Positions 38,366-49,557 are shown, numbered from the stretch's first letter. The stretch is 64,000 bases of DNA from Thioploca ingrica (GCA_000828835.1 AP014633.1:4154001-4218000), one strand, 5' to 3'. The notes: a model not told the origin generated them from the sequence alone. Program-made: numbers and translations.

Positions 38366-41300
38366 TTAATCCAGATAAGGCTTAACCAAGTCACGAATTT
38401 GTTTTCTCTGGAAATTTTTTGCTAAGTAGCGAATTTTCTTAGCAAAAGGGGTTAGCTGTTCATCGGCTTGTTCCAATTGTTCGAGTTGATTAAGAATACC
38501 ATGAATATCACCTCGCTTAACTAATTCAAATAGAATCGTGGCTTGTTGAATAGAAGGTCCCTTCAGCAGGGGATCTTCTTCTGGTGGTAGTTGCTGCTGA
38601 TCGAATGGAGAGACTGCCGCTGCGGCTGGAATAACGGTATTCACTGAAAAATTATCTTGGCTATCTGGGTAAAGGGATTGATAGATCCAGGTTAATTGCA
38701 AGTGCTTTTGTAGACAGTCCAACAACACTTGGTTTTGGATCGGTTTAGTCATAAAATCACTACAACCAATGGATTTTAATTCATCTATTTGGCTATAACT
38801 CACTGAACTGGATGACATAGCAATAATGATCACGTCGGTTAATTGTGGGTGTTGTTGAATTTGACGAATGGTTTCAAAACCATTCATCACCGGCATCACC
38901 AGATCCATTAAAATCAGATCGGGATACCAGTCATTCATTTTATCGAGCGCTTCTTGACCGTGGCTAGCTTGCTTGACTTCAAACCCAACCGGGGTCAAGA
39001 AATTGGTTAATACCCAACGATTTTCTACTTGATCATCGACGATAAGTATTTTGCAACGCCTACTGCCCTCTCGAGAATGGGGACATTGAAAACCCACAAT
39101 CTTCGTTGGTAAAGGAGTGGTTATGGCTAGAGTAGGCGTTACTTCTGGTAAAACCAATTCTAACCAAAATTGACTCCCTTGTCCCACTTGACTGTTAACC
39201 TGAAGTTGTTCTCCCATCATTTCCAGTAATTTTTGGCAAAGTGATAAACCTAAACCACTTCCTTGTACCCGATACTTGGGATTACCACCTTGTTGAAACG
39301 GTGAAAAAATTTGGGTTATTTCTTCTGTTGCAATGCCGATACCGGTGTCGGCTACTTGAAAGCGGACTTTTCCTTGGTTAAATCCAACCATAAAATTAAC
39401 CGTACCTTGGTGAGTAAATTTAATCGCATTACTTAACAAATTAATCAAGATTTGCCGTAATCTTTTTTCATCGGCATAGACGATAGTGGGTAAAGGTTTA
39501 ATTACAGCGATATTCTCTTGAGATTCATTAACAGTCAGTCCAAAATCAACCGGTGACGCATTGAAATGACAATTAAAACTAATCCCCTTTTGCCGAGCAC
39601 GGAGTTGAAAGGGTTCAGCAATTTCGCTCAAAAATCGGCTCAGATGAAAAGTGGTTGGGTATAATTCCATTAAACCGGCTTCTATTTTAGATAAATCGAG
39701 CACATCATTGATTAACGTTAATAAATATTCCCCACTCCGATGAATAACTTGAATCCCTTCCTGCCAAGTGGCATCTGAATGGTTATCATGACCTAAAATT
39801 TGAGTATAACCTAAGATCGCATTGAGCGGAGTACGTAGCTCATGACTCATGTTAGCTAAAAAAGTACTTTTAGCTCGATTAGCGGACTCAGCGGCTTGAC
39901 GGGCTTGCTCGAGTTGAGCATAAAAGAAGGCATTTTCCAAGGAAATCGCGATTTGAGTGGACAGTAAGCGGAGTACCTTAAGACAATTGGGTGTAAAAGC
40001 ACCGACTGCTAAATTATTTTCGAGATAAATTAAACCAATTATTTGATTTTGTTGAATAACTGGAATACATAATACCGATTTGATTTGGTGTTTGATGACA
40101 TGCGGATCTTGAGTAAATAATCCTTCATGAGTGGCATCATTTAAGAGCATTGGCATTTGAGTATGCAACACATAATTAATAATGGTGGGTGATAAAGACG
40201 GTATCTGGTCTTCATGGCTAGAGAGAGATTCTAAAGGGATTGGTGCTAATACTTGCACTTGAATTCCACTCGTTTCTTCAATGGGATGAATAACCACTTG
40301 ACCATAAGCATAAACAAACCACCCCGGCGTGGAAGAATCATGAGTTGGTTCTAATTGAATAGTCGATTGAATAGCGACAGCAGCATCATGAAGGAGAGAA
40401 GCGGGTTTTGCTTCTAAAGAATTGTCCTCTTGAGGACTCGGTCGGCTAAACGTTTGCCATTTTAAAATGAGCCAGCTTCGTTCTGCGCCTGCATTTTCCA
40501 TGACAATATACATAAGCTTTTCAATCAGTTGCTCTGGTATAATTTCACTGGATAGCGTTTGGGAAGCTTTGATGATGGTTGATAAGTCTAAAATTCTTCC
40601 CGAGGTACTCGTGGTTGGACTCATTAAACTTATCGTAATCATACCCGTATCCGTAATCTGAGGTATCGTGGTCAGTTGAGTCAATAGGTGTGGATAGCGT
40701 TGTTCTAAATCACCTATTTTACGGGTCGCTCCCCATTGTCGATAATGATAGTGAGACTCAACCAAATAAAGGTAAGCCATTTTTTCTTTGCCCCGGCTTA
40801 ACCAAAACTGCGCAGCGAGTTCATTGGCTAAAGCAACACTGTGGATAAATTGATTCGCTTTAGCGGATTCAATCGCATAATCATAGAGATCCATAGCCAC
40901 TAAAGCTTCTCCAGATAACCGCGCCATTTCGGCTGCAACCAAGAAATAGTGATGCAAGAAATTCTCCGGACAATGATCCGCCCAAATTTGCATTTGTTGC
41001 TGATTACGTTGTAGTTGTTGCCAATAACGGGCTTGTTGAGTAACCGACGCCTGGGGATACAATGCGATCAAGATTAACGAATGATTACAACAATGTTCGG
41101 CAGTGGGTAATAAACCTTGAGTAGCTACCGCAATGAGACGTTGTTCTGCTTCTTCATAACAATGCCAAGCCGCTTCAATTTCACCTAATAAATACAGAAC
41201 CTGCGTTTTAAGAATAAAGTAAATACAAAGCGTTTGAATATTTTTATTCTGTTCACATCGCTGTAAATAGTGTTCTTCATCGTCTAGATTTAATTCTTGC

Positions 41301-44300
41301 GCGCCTTGCAAATATAAAATTAGGCGTTGTCCGCCTTCTAAGAGATCAATCGCCCACTGGTTTTGACGCTGGCGGCTAAAATTCAGAGAATTTTCTATTT
41401 CTGGTAACAATTCGTCTAAAGGAATTCCTTGATAAAAGCGACAATACATATTATGCCCAAAAGCATAAGCGGCATATTGCAAATTGCCCGATTCCAAACC
41501 AATACGATAAGCTTCTTGATAGTCTTGAGTCGCATATTTCAGATGCTTTGACCAGTGACGCACCGAACTCCCAATCATGAGATAGAAAACACTTTGATCC
41601 GACGGATTAAAAAAAGTTTCTGTCATCAAGCGGTGAGCGAGCTGACCCAACTGTTCACACAAGCTATAGTCATTCCAGACATAACCCACCAATCCACCTA
41701 AAGCGGTATGGCTATAACCGACTTGAGGAACATTACCATATTCCAAGCAGAGATTAACGACTTTAGGGACAATCACCGCCCACAACCGTTGATGCGAACG
41801 ATAGCACGGGGGACCCATCGTAATTAATAATTTTACCGCCATTTGTTTCTCTGGATCCGACATCAAGGGTAAATCAAATAAGCTCGCAATAGAGCGGTCA
41901 CCGATTTTAGTTTTCAGCGCCATTAATTCGCGATCCCGAGCCGTTTCAAAATCCGTGGTCGGCAACTCAATCCCCACCCAGGTTAATGCCTGCTGACCCG
42001 CCTGAATTGCCTCAGCATAGTTGGCACGGAGGGTATATTGCATAATTAACATATGATAAATATCGGCTTTTGCTAACGCGGTGTTAGCCCGGGCGACGAT
42101 TTGATGAATAATGGCTTCTGACTGTTCAAACTGATTATTCAAATATTCAACTTCGGCTCGTTCTCTATAAAGTTGTAAAGCCAAATCATACTGTTGCTTC
42201 CATAATTGTTCATCCAGTTGCTTGACGGTCAGTAACCGAAAAGCCGCTAGCAAATATTGTAACGATGCAGAATAAGCGGTTGATTTTTTAGCTTTTTGTG
42301 CTGCGGTTAAATTGAGTCTTATTAATTCAATTTGTTCAGCCTCGATGTTCACTAAGGCTTGTCCTACATTGAGGTGATCGACCACTTCAAACAGCCGCTC
42401 CGCTAATTGTTCTGGGACGACAGCAAGCTGTGCTAATAATAACCGTCCAATTTGTAAATGCACGGCTTGCTTTTGATCGTCATCAATCAAAGTATAAGCG
42501 GCTTGTTGGACGCGATCGTGTAAAAACTTGTAATTGAAAATGAAAAAGTGGATCGATACCACCGGATCAGTTTCCTCAACCACTTCCAATCCGGATAAAG
42601 ATAAAACTAAACCCGCTTGCAAAGCGAAAAATAAATCTTGATAGGTTTGATAAAGTGAGTTTTCATAAACGATAGCTAACGTTTTTAGATTGAAATGATT
42701 ACCAATACAAGCGGCTAAACGTAATACTTGTTGAGTATTCGCCGGTAATTTTTGCAATTTCCTAATCATCAACTCCACCACATTGTCGGTGATAGCTTGG
42801 GCTTTGATTTGGTTAATATCCCATTGCCAACCCCAGGATTGATTGGTAGCGAACTGGGGTGACACAAAATACAGCCATTTTTCTTGATAGAGCGTGTTGA
42901 GAAACTGATTGACAAAGAAAGGATTACCTTGCGTTTTCGCCATAACTAATTTGGCGAGATCTTGAACGACGTTGGGTTCACTATGCAGGGTATCGGTTAT
43001 TAATTGAGTTAACTGGGACAAGGTTAATGGCGCTAAAACCATTTCCGTCAGTGGACTACCTTGGCTACGCAGAGTATTAACGGTCATTATTAACGGATGC
43101 GTTGGGGAGACTTCATTATCTCGATAAGCACCCACCACCAGTAAATGATGGAGTTGCTGATGAGTCATGATAAGTTCGATTAATTTTAAACTGGCTGCAT
43201 CGACCCACTGCAAATCATCTAGAAAAATGACGAGCGGATGTTCTGGTTGGCAGAATACCTGAATAAAATTTAAAAAAACCGTGTTAAACCGATTTTGTGC
43301 TTCGGAGGGAATCAGTACGGGTAGCGGCGGTTGTTTACCGATAATCAATTCAATTTCGGGAATGATCTCGGCAATCACTTGACCTTTATTGCCTAAGATC
43401 GTCAAGAGCTGTTCACGCCATCGTGAAATTTGTGGTTCACTTTCCACTAATAACTGTTGGACTAATTCAGCAAAAGCCGCCCCAAAGGCACTGTAAGGAA
43501 TATTGCGTTGCAGTTGCTCAAATTTACCCCCAATAAAGTAACCGCGTTGGGGGGTAAGCGGTTTATAAATTTCTTGTACTAGTTTAGTCTTGCCGATCCC
43601 CGAATAGCCGGAGACGAGTAGCATCGCCACTCTACCTTTTGCTGGGGTGGATAAGGGTGAATGGCTATGGGAAGGTAATAAAATGGTAGCAGGACTGACT
43701 TGCTCAAAGGTAGTTAATAAAGTGTCAATCTCCGGTTCACGTCCATATAATTTTTGTGCAACCTGGAATCGCTCAGAAATATCTTGTTGTCCACCAATAA
43801 AATTTTCCTCAATAGCCCCATCGGTTTGTAATTGTTGTAAACAAGTGGTTAAATCGACTTTCAACCCATAAGCACTTTGGTAGCGATCTTCAGCTACTTT
43901 TGCTATTAATTTCATGATAATAGCGGATATCGCTGGCGGAATGGCGGATTTGATGAGATGCGGTGCCAGTGGTGAAACCGCAAGGTGACAATGCACCAGT
44001 TCCATCGGATCTTGGCTTTGAAAAGGGGGATGACCCACTAACATCTCATAAAAAACCATCCCTAATGAATAAAAATCAGTACGGTAATCAAGACTGCGAT
44101 TCATGCGCCCGGTTTGTTCTGGAGACATATAAACCAAAGTGCCTTCCAATAACTGCGGACTACTGATCACCTGATCTTCAACATCGAGATAACTAGAGAT
44201 ACTAAAATCAATGAGTTTCACTAAACCCGTGGTTAAATTGATAATAATATTAGCCGGTTTAATATCTTTATGAATAATCCGATGCGCATGTAATTCACCT

Positions 44301-44686
44301 AAGATATCAGCCAATTGAATAGCAATCGGTAAAAAAGTAGTGAGTGGTAACAGCGGTAAATCAGCGAGGAGAGATTGCCGGTCAGCTTGAGCTTTAAATT
44401 GATCAAGAATATTTTTCAGCGAATCACCGTTGATATTCTCCGAAACTAAAATCCACGTATTATGACATTGTTGTAATTCATAAAATTGAGTGATGCCTTT
44501 TAAATTCAGATTTTTGCTTATTTCATATTCATGATGTAATTGTGCTACTTTGTTGACATGAGGATACGGAACTAAGCTTTTAATAATCACCGGACAATGA
44601 TCATCGTTTCGATAACCACGGTAAACAATGGTTTGTAAATTCTCGTAAATCTTTTCAGTAATAGTGTAATTGATTAAATTTAACAT
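38366..44686 (-). CDS. Ser/Thr kinase-AAA ATPase-GAF-histidine kinase-receiver giant protein
   Basis: 2106 residues. Domains in order: an N-terminal Ser/Thr kinase (K36, HKDIKPAN with D141, DFS instead of DFG at 160-162, MSPEQTGR), an AAA/NTPase with Walker A GYSGIGKT (360-367) and FLDDLQWVDAA, and a long helical TPR-like middle of about 850 residues. A GAF domain follows (about 1470-1600), then HisKA with H1615, an ATPase with NLLSNAIKFT and DTGIGI, a receiver with D1928, and the C-terminal module shared with two other kinases here. No membrane segment is seen. The layout is like large cyanobacterial and myxobacterial signalling kinases. It is followed by a REC-kinase gene 58 bases on. Confidence 0.93.
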   Translation of the reverse strand: MLNLINYTITEKIYENLQTIVYRGYRNDDHCPVIIKSLVPYPHVNKVAQLHHEYEISKNLNLKGITQFYELQQCHNTWILVSENINGDSLKNILDQFKAQADRQSLLADLPLLPLTTFLPIAIQLADILGELHAHRIIHKDIKPANIIINLTTGLVKLIDFSISSYLDVEDQVISSPQLLEGTLVYMSPEQTGRMNRSLDYRTDFYSLGMVFYEMLVGHPPFQSQDPMELVHCHLAVSPLAPHLIKSAIPPAISAIIMKLIAKVAEDRYQSAYGLKVDLTTCLQQLQTDGAIEENFIGGQQDISERFQVAQKLYGREPEIDTLLTTFEQVSPATILLPSHSHSPLSTPAKGRVAMLLVSGYSGIGKTKLVQEIYKPLTPQRGYFIGGKFEQLQRNIPYSAFGAAFAELVQQLLVESEPQISRWREQLLTILGNKGQVIAEIIPEIELIIGKQPPLPVLIPSEAQNRFNTVFLNFIQVFCQPEHPLVIFLDDLQWVDAASLKLIELIMTHQQLHHLLVVGAYRDNEVSPTHPLIMTVNTLRSQGSPLTEMVLAPLTLSQLTQLITDTLHSEPNVVQDLAKLVMAKTQGNPFFVNQFLNTLYQEKWLYFVSPQFATNQSWGWQWDINQIKAQAITDNVVELMIRKLQKLPANTQQVLRLAACIGNHFNLKTLAIVYENSLYQTYQDLFFALQAGLVLSLSGLEVVEETDPVVSIHFFIFNYKFLHDRVQQAAYTLIDDDQKQAVHLQIGRLLLAQLAVVPEQLAERLFEVVDHLNVGQALVNIEAEQIELIRLNLTAAQKAKKSTAYSASLQYLLAAFRLLTVKQLDEQLWKQQYDLALQLYRERAEVEYLNNQFEQSEAIIHQIVARANTALAKADIYHMLIMQYTLRANYAEAIQAGQQALTWVGIELPTTDFETARDRELMALKTKIGDRSIASLFDLPLMSDPEKQMAVKLLITMGPPCYRSHQRLWAVIVPKVVNLCLEYGNVPQVGYSHTALGGLVGYVWNDYSLCEQLGQLAHRLMTETFFNPSDQSVFYLMIGSSVRHWSKHLKYATQDYQEAYRIGLESGNLQYAAYAFGHNMYCRFYQGIPLDELLPEIENSLNFSRQRQNQWAIDLLEGGQRLILYLQGAQELNLDDEEHYLQRCEQNKNIQTLCIYFILKTQVLYLLGEIEAAWHCYEEAEQRLIAVATQGLLPTAEHCCNHSLILIALYPQASVTQQARYWQQLQRNQQQMQIWADHCPENFLHHYFLVAAEMARLSGEALVAMDLYDYAIESAKANQFIHSVALANELAAQFWLSRGKEKMAYLYLVESHYHYRQWGATRKIGDLEQRYPHLLTQLTTIPQITDTGMITISLMSPTTSTSGRILDLSTIIKASQTLSSEIIPEQLIEKLMYIVMENAGAERSWLILKWQTFSRPSPQEDNSLEAKPASLLHDAAVAIQSTIQLEPTHDSSTPGWFVYAYGQVVIHPIEETSGIQVQVLAPIPLESLSSHEDQIPSLSPTIINYVLHTQMPMLLNDATHEGLFTQDPHVIKHQIKSVLCIPVIQQNQIIGLIYLENNLAVGAFTPNCLKVLRLLSTQIAISLENAFFYAQLEQARQAAESANRAKSTFLANMSHELRTPLNAILGYTQILGHDNHSDATWQEGIQVIHRSGEYLLTLINDVLDLSKIEAGLMELYPTTFHLSRFLSEIAEPFQLRARQKGISFNCHFNASPVDFGLTVNESQENIAVIKPLPTIVYADEKRLRQILINLLSNAIKFTHQGTVNFMVGFNQGKVRFQVADTGIGIATEEITQIFSPFQQGGNPKYRVQGSGLGLSLCQKLLEMMGEQLQVNSQVGQGSQFWLELVLPEVTPTLAITTPLPTKIVGFQCPHSREGSRRCKILIVDDQVENRWVLTNFLTPVGFEVKQASHGQEALDKMNDWYPDLILMDLVMPVMNGFETIRQIQQHPQLTDVIIIAMSSSSVSYSQIDELKSIGCSDFMTKPIQNQVLLDCLQKHLQLTWIYQSLYPDSQDNFSVNTVIPAAAAVSPFDQQQLPPEEDPLLKGPSIQQATILFELVKRGDIHGILNQLEQLEQADEQLTPFAKKIRYLAKNFQRKQIRDLVKPYLD

Positions 44687-44770
44687 GGGTTATCATAATC
44701 ATTTAGAAAACCGCCATAATTTAATGATAAGAGTAAGCCGCTAACCAAGTCAATTCACCCAATTCTGGTT

Positions 44771-47700
44771 TTAAAGATAATTCTTAACTAATTCCCGAAT
44801 TTGCTTCAATTGAATTTGGTTAGCCAATTGATGAATTTGTTTAATAAAAGGAATGAGGCGTCGATCTTGTTTGAGCTGTTCTACATAATTAAGTATCCCA
44901 CTGAGATCACCACGTTTAGCTAGGTTAAATAAAATAGCAGCCTGTTGCGCCGAAGGCTTAGTAAAAGGTGTGGTACCATCCATTGTTGCTAACTCAACAC
45001 TGGCTTCACTTACCGTATCATAAATCCATTGTAAGTTAAAATAATGGTGAAGCTGTTCTAACAACTGTTCGAGACGAATCGGTTTAGCAATGAAATCATT
45101 ACAACCGGCTTGCCGACTTTGTTGAATATCGGTTTCAAAGACGCGCGCCGAAACCGCCAAAATAATGACCTCTTTAATCACTGGATTTTGCCTAATTTGG
45201 CGAGTTGCCTCATAACCATCCATGACCGGCATACTAAGATCCATCAAAATTAAATCGGGTTTAGAGTGAATCGCTTTAGCCACGGCTTCCTGACCATTCA
45301 ATGCCACGTCTACATGAAAACCTAACGGTATTAATAAGTTAACTAAAACTGAACAATTTTCCCGATTATCGTCTACCACTAAAATTTTAATCGGTACTGG
45401 AGATAACTGCGAAGGCGAGTTGGAAATCGACCATGATTGGTTACCAACCATTCTTTGGTAGCCAATAATGGTCGGATTGGATGAAACCGGGATAGTCGTT
45501 TCTGCCATTGAACCCGGCGGCAGATCGAGCGTTATCCAAAAGGTACTCCCTTGATTTAACTGACTTTCAACTTGAAGTTCGCCGCCCATCATTGTCACGA
45601 GCTTTTTAGTAATAGATAGCCCTAAACCCGTTCCTTTCATTCGATATTGGGGATCGCCACTTTGTTGAAAAGGGATGAAAATTTTCTCGAGTTCTTCCTG
45701 AGCAATGCCTATCCCAGTATCTTCCACTTGAAACCGAATTTTTTGACCTAACCAGGTAAGTGAAGTAATGGGTTCAGTGTGAGAATAATCTTCGGTAAAT
45801 TGGGTACTATTTTGATAACCAACCATTAAATTCACTCCGCCATACTGAGTAAATTTAATCGCATTACCTAGTAAATTGATTAAAATCTGGCGTAATCGGG
45901 TTTCATCAACATAAACGACTGATGGCAATGGTGAAACTAATTCACAATTAAAACAAATCCCTTTTTGTCTTGCCCGCATCTCAAAGAGATTAATAATTCC
46001 TTTGAGAAATTGATTTAAATTAAAATGAGTTGGGTATAATTCAATCCGACCGGCTTCTATTTTAGACAAATCTAAAATATCATTAATTAAAGTCAGTAAA
46101 TATTCACCACTCCGATGAATAATCTCTATATTTTCTTGTTGTTCAGCACTTAAATTTTTATCGCGGCGTAAAATTTGAGTATAGCCTAAAATACCATTCA
46201 AGGGAGTGCGCAACTCATGACTCATCTGCGCCAGAAAAGTACTTTTCGCTTGGTTAGCCAATTCAGACGCTTGTTTAGCGCGTTCAGCCGATTCTATCGC
46301 CTTTCTTAATTGGGATTCGGTGCGTTTACGCTCGGTGATATCTCGAACAATGGTAATAAAATACTTAATATCTTCTGGAAATTGAATATATTGTAAAAAA
46401 ACTTCTACTGGAATTAACTCACCATTTTTATGTCGATGTTGCGTTTCAAAAGTCACTGCCGGCAATGAATCCTTGACAAAAGGTATTTTTAAAGCGTCCG
46501 CATACTCAGTCGCCGAGGGGGGCTTAATATCGTCAATCGACATTTGTAAAAGTTCGGCTTGAGTATAACCCAATTGATTTATACCACCTTGATTAACGTA
46601 GAAAATTTTTAAAGTATCCGTATTAAATAAATAGACACCATCCAACGTCATATCCAGTGTGCTTTTAAATTGGCTCAGTTGAAAATTAGCGGCTTTTAAT
46701 TGCGCTTCGGTTCGTTTTTGCTCAGTGATATTTTCGACATTAACCCACATCAAAGGTTTCCCTTGATGAGTGATGATCAAGCCAGACAGTCTAACTGGAA
46801 CCCGGTGTCCGGCTTTATGGATAAATTCTTTTTCATAAGGTCCAAATCGACCGCTGGTTTGTAGAAGTCTGGCTTGTTCTTGGTCGGATAGGGCGTAATC
46901 AGGCGGCGTAATCGCTTGGTAACTCAACTTATTAATCGCTTCCGCAATGGAATAACCAATAATATTGGCAAAAGCCGTATTCAACTCGACTATAATACCC
47001 TGTTGATCAAATAGTCCCAATCCAACCGTGGCTTCATCAATCAAAATACGGTGATATCGTTCACTATCACGTAAGGCTTCAATCGCAATTTTATGTTCGG
47101 TAATATCAACCACAATACCAATAACCGCTTGTATCCTCCCATTTTGGTCCCGGATGGGAGTGACCGATAATTGTCCCCAGAAAATACTTTGATCTTTGCG
47201 GATAAACCGTTTTTCAAGTTGATAACCATCAATCGTGCCAGCGAACAATTGTTTAAGCTGGGTTCGAGTGATTTCAAGGTCTTGTGGATGAGTGATATCA
47301 ACATTACGTCGTTGTGAGAGTTCGGTTACCGAATAACCGAGCATCGTCGCCCACTTAAGATTCGTTTGAATATACTGTCCATCCGGATTAATCACCCCGA
47401 TTCCCACCGCCGCATTATCAAAGATCGCTTTCAATTGTGCCTCACTTTGGCGCAGTGCTTCTTCTGCCTGCTTACGTTCGGTGATATCCAGCCCAATTTC
47501 TAATATCATTTCTTCACTGTCATCGGTGGCAGGGAAAAGATTACTATAAATGAGGTGAGTTCGCCCAGCGATAATCGTTAATTCCCGAACATCAGGAATT
47601 TTTAGGGTAGAAATTTGTTCAACTAAGCAATTATGACAAGGTTGTTGATAATGATTAACTAATTGGTAACAAGGATATCCATTCGGATCACCAAATAACT

Positions 47701-49180
47701 GCCGAAACCGTTGATTCACAAAACGAATAGAATAGTCACGCGAGACTAAATAAACAAAAGCCGGTAAAATGTCGAGTACAGCAAATAGTTTATAGCGTTC
47801 TCTCGCCAACTGATTTTCTGCTTGTTTACGGGCAGTAATATCTTGAATTTGAGCAATGAGATAGAGTGGTTTACCTTGGAGATTGTGTACGGTTGAAACA
47901 CTTACACTTCCCCATACCACTTGACCCTCTTTATGAACATAACGCTTCTCCATTTGGAAATGGTCAATTTGTTGGGTTAGCAGTTTTTGTATAGCTTGAT
48001 AACTCGCTTCCCGGTCTTCAGGATAAGTCACCTCTAAAAAAGTCATCGTCACTAATTCATCTGCTGAGTAACCTATCATTTGACACCAAGCCGGGTTGAC
48101 TATCCACAAATAACCGTTAGTTTTAGCTAAAACGATACCCGCACTGCTATGTTCAAATATATTTCTGAATTTTTCCTCACTTTCCCGTAAAGCCGATTCC
48201 GCTTGCTTGCGTTCCGAAATGTCAACCACGATACTGACCAGCGATTGAAGCACACCTTGAGAATTATAAATGGGTGTAGTAGCGACCAAAGCCCAGAAAA
48301 TATGACCCGCTTTACTCAGACAACGCTTTTCTAACTGATGCGCTTGTTTACTGGTAACTAACTGCTGGAATTGTTTAGTCGTCATGTCTCGATCATCCGG
48401 ATGCGTTACATCGCGATAATGAAGTTGAATAACTTCGGTTGCAGAATAGCCAAATAGTTCTTGCCAGCGGTTATTGACTTGGACATAACCGCCATCTGGA
48501 TTCATGACCCCAATCCCCACCGCGACATTATCAAAAATCCCTTTAAGGCGAACTTCGCTTTTGCGTAAGGCGCTTTCTGCTCTCGCAATCCAAATCCCAA
48601 TGAATATGATTATGACCACTACTACCCCTCTCCATAAATTGGATTGATAAACCCGTGAATGAGCCTCTTCTAAAAACTGAGTGGCTTTGTTATTCGCAAA
48701 TTGAATTAAATCGTCGAGTTCTTTTTCCAATTCCGGGATATGTTTACTAATATCAAGTTGTATCATCGAGAGCGCTTGTTCGTGGTTACCGGATTTAGCT
48801 AATGCTATAATTTTATAATGAAATGGTTCACATCTTTTTAGAATTTGAATAACATCCTCAACCTCTTGTTTATCACCCAGAAAACGTTCTTTAATTAACT
48901 TTAAATCGGCATTAATTTTGTTTTCATATAACCGAATGTTCGACTCAATGGAGTTGAAATCATCATTATTTTTAACAAGTACAATCTGTTGAATACTTAA
49001 GTGCAGTTTAACAATATTAATGTTGACATCACGTACCGCTTTACTTACCGTGAAAGGGTGCAGATACATTTGGTTAATTAAATTAGACAAAGCATATATT
49101 TGGGTTATTATGAATAACCCAACTAAAAATAAAAATAACAAACTAATAAATAATCTGTTGTTTATATTCATTGTTATCAT
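44771..49180 (-). CDS. Membrane hybrid sensor kinase with six PAS domains
   Basis: 1469 residues. Two membrane segments (about 8-28 and 185-200) enclose a helical periplasmic bundle of the MCP four-helix type. Six PAS domains follow, beginning at about residues 208, 335, 460, 580, 700 and 830; the first and fourth are close relatives (FDNxAVGIGVxNPDG). PAS3 carries an unusual CYQLVNHYQQPCHNCLVEQ segment with three cysteines and a histidine, a possible cofactor or redox site. HisKA has H988 and the receiver D1314, and the C-terminal module is shared with two other kinases. It is 84 bases upstream of the giant kinase gene on the same strand. Confidence 0.92.
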   Translation of the reverse strand: MITMNINNRLFISLLFLFLVGLFIITQIYALSNLINQMYLHPFTVSKAVRDVNINIVKLHLSIQQIVLVKNNDDFNSIESNIRLYENKINADLKLIKERFLGDKQEVEDVIQILKRCEPFHYKIIALAKSGNHEQALSMIQLDISKHIPELEKELDDLIQFANNKATQFLEEAHSRVYQSNLWRGVVVVIIIFIGIWIARAESALRKSEVRLKGIFDNVAVGIGVMNPDGGYVQVNNRWQELFGYSATEVIQLHYRDVTHPDDRDMTTKQFQQLVTSKQAHQLEKRCLSKAGHIFWALVATTPIYNSQGVLQSLVSIVVDISERKQAESALRESEEKFRNIFEHSSAGIVLAKTNGYLWIVNPAWCQMIGYSADELVTMTFLEVTYPEDREASYQAIQKLLTQQIDHFQMEKRYVHKEGQVVWGSVSVSTVHNLQGKPLYLIAQIQDITARKQAENQLARERYKLFAVLDILPAFVYLVSRDYSIRFVNQRFRQLFGDPNGYPCYQLVNHYQQPCHNCLVEQISTLKIPDVRELTIIAGRTHLIYSNLFPATDDSEEMILEIGLDITERKQAEEALRQSEAQLKAIFDNAAVGIGVINPDGQYIQTNLKWATMLGYSVTELSQRRNVDITHPQDLEITRTQLKQLFAGTIDGYQLEKRFIRKDQSIFWGQLSVTPIRDQNGRIQAVIGIVVDITEHKIAIEALRDSERYHRILIDEATVGLGLFDQQGIIVELNTAFANIIGYSIAEAINKLSYQAITPPDYALSDQEQARLLQTSGRFGPYEKEFIHKAGHRVPVRLSGLIITHQGKPLMWVNVENITEQKRTEAQLKAANFQLSQFKSTLDMTLDGVYLFNTDTLKIFYVNQGGINQLGYTQAELLQMSIDDIKPPSATEYADALKIPFVKDSLPAVTFETQHRHKNGELIPVEVFLQYIQFPEDIKYFITIVRDITERKRTESQLRKAIESAERAKQASELANQAKSTFLAQMSHELRTPLNGILGYTQILRRDKNLSAEQQENIEIIHRSGEYLLTLINDILDLSKIEAGRIELYPTHFNLNQFLKGIINLFEMRARQKGICFNCELVSPLPSVVYVDETRLRQILINLLGNAIKFTQYGGVNLMVGYQNSTQFTEDYSHTEPITSLTWLGQKIRFQVEDTGIGIAQEELEKIFIPFQQSGDPQYRMKGTGLGLSITKKLVTMMGGELQVESQLNQGSTFWITLDLPPGSMAETTIPVSSNPTIIGYQRMVGNQSWSISNSPSQLSPVPIKILVVDDNRENCSVLVNLLIPLGFHVDVALNGQEAVAKAIHSKPDLILMDLSMPVMDGYEATRQIRQNPVIKEVIILAVSARVFETDIQQSRQAGCNDFIAKPIRLEQLLEQLHHYFNLQWIYDTVSEASVELATMDGTTPFTKPSAQQAAILFNLAKRGDLSGILNYVEQLKQDRRLIPFIKQIHQLANQIQLKQIRELVKNYL

Positions 49181-49557
49181 TTAGATTATAATTCTGAAAT
49201 GCTCAGTTAAATAATTAAAATTAACTTTATTCAAAATTACCTCGGCAAAAAACTTCATTTTCATTTTAATATTAATACATTATTCAACAACATTAAAATA
49301 GAAATTGTTTATTATTAATAGTGAAATGACGAAACCTATAACTAACAAAAATAGTTTAGTCTAAAAATAAGTCATTTAAAAAATTAATTCATTATTAATT
49401 ATTAAGTTACATAATTAATCTAGTCTCGGTTATTGAGAATGAACTGTTATTATAAAAAATATATTCCGTTTTTTATTTATAGTAAAATTTTATCAAAAAA
49501 TTGAAAATTAAGTCGCCGGACTTAACACCACATCATTCCAATACAGTGAGATAAATT
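49181..49557. other. AT-rich intergenic region upstream of tldD-like gene
   Basis: This 377-base gap separates divergent transcription units. It is extremely A/T-rich with many short TTAAT/ATTAA words and no GC-rich hairpin. Promoters for both the sensor kinase and the TldD-like gene must lie here, but no pair of boxes could be assigned with confidence. No gene is seen. Confidence 0.5.
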
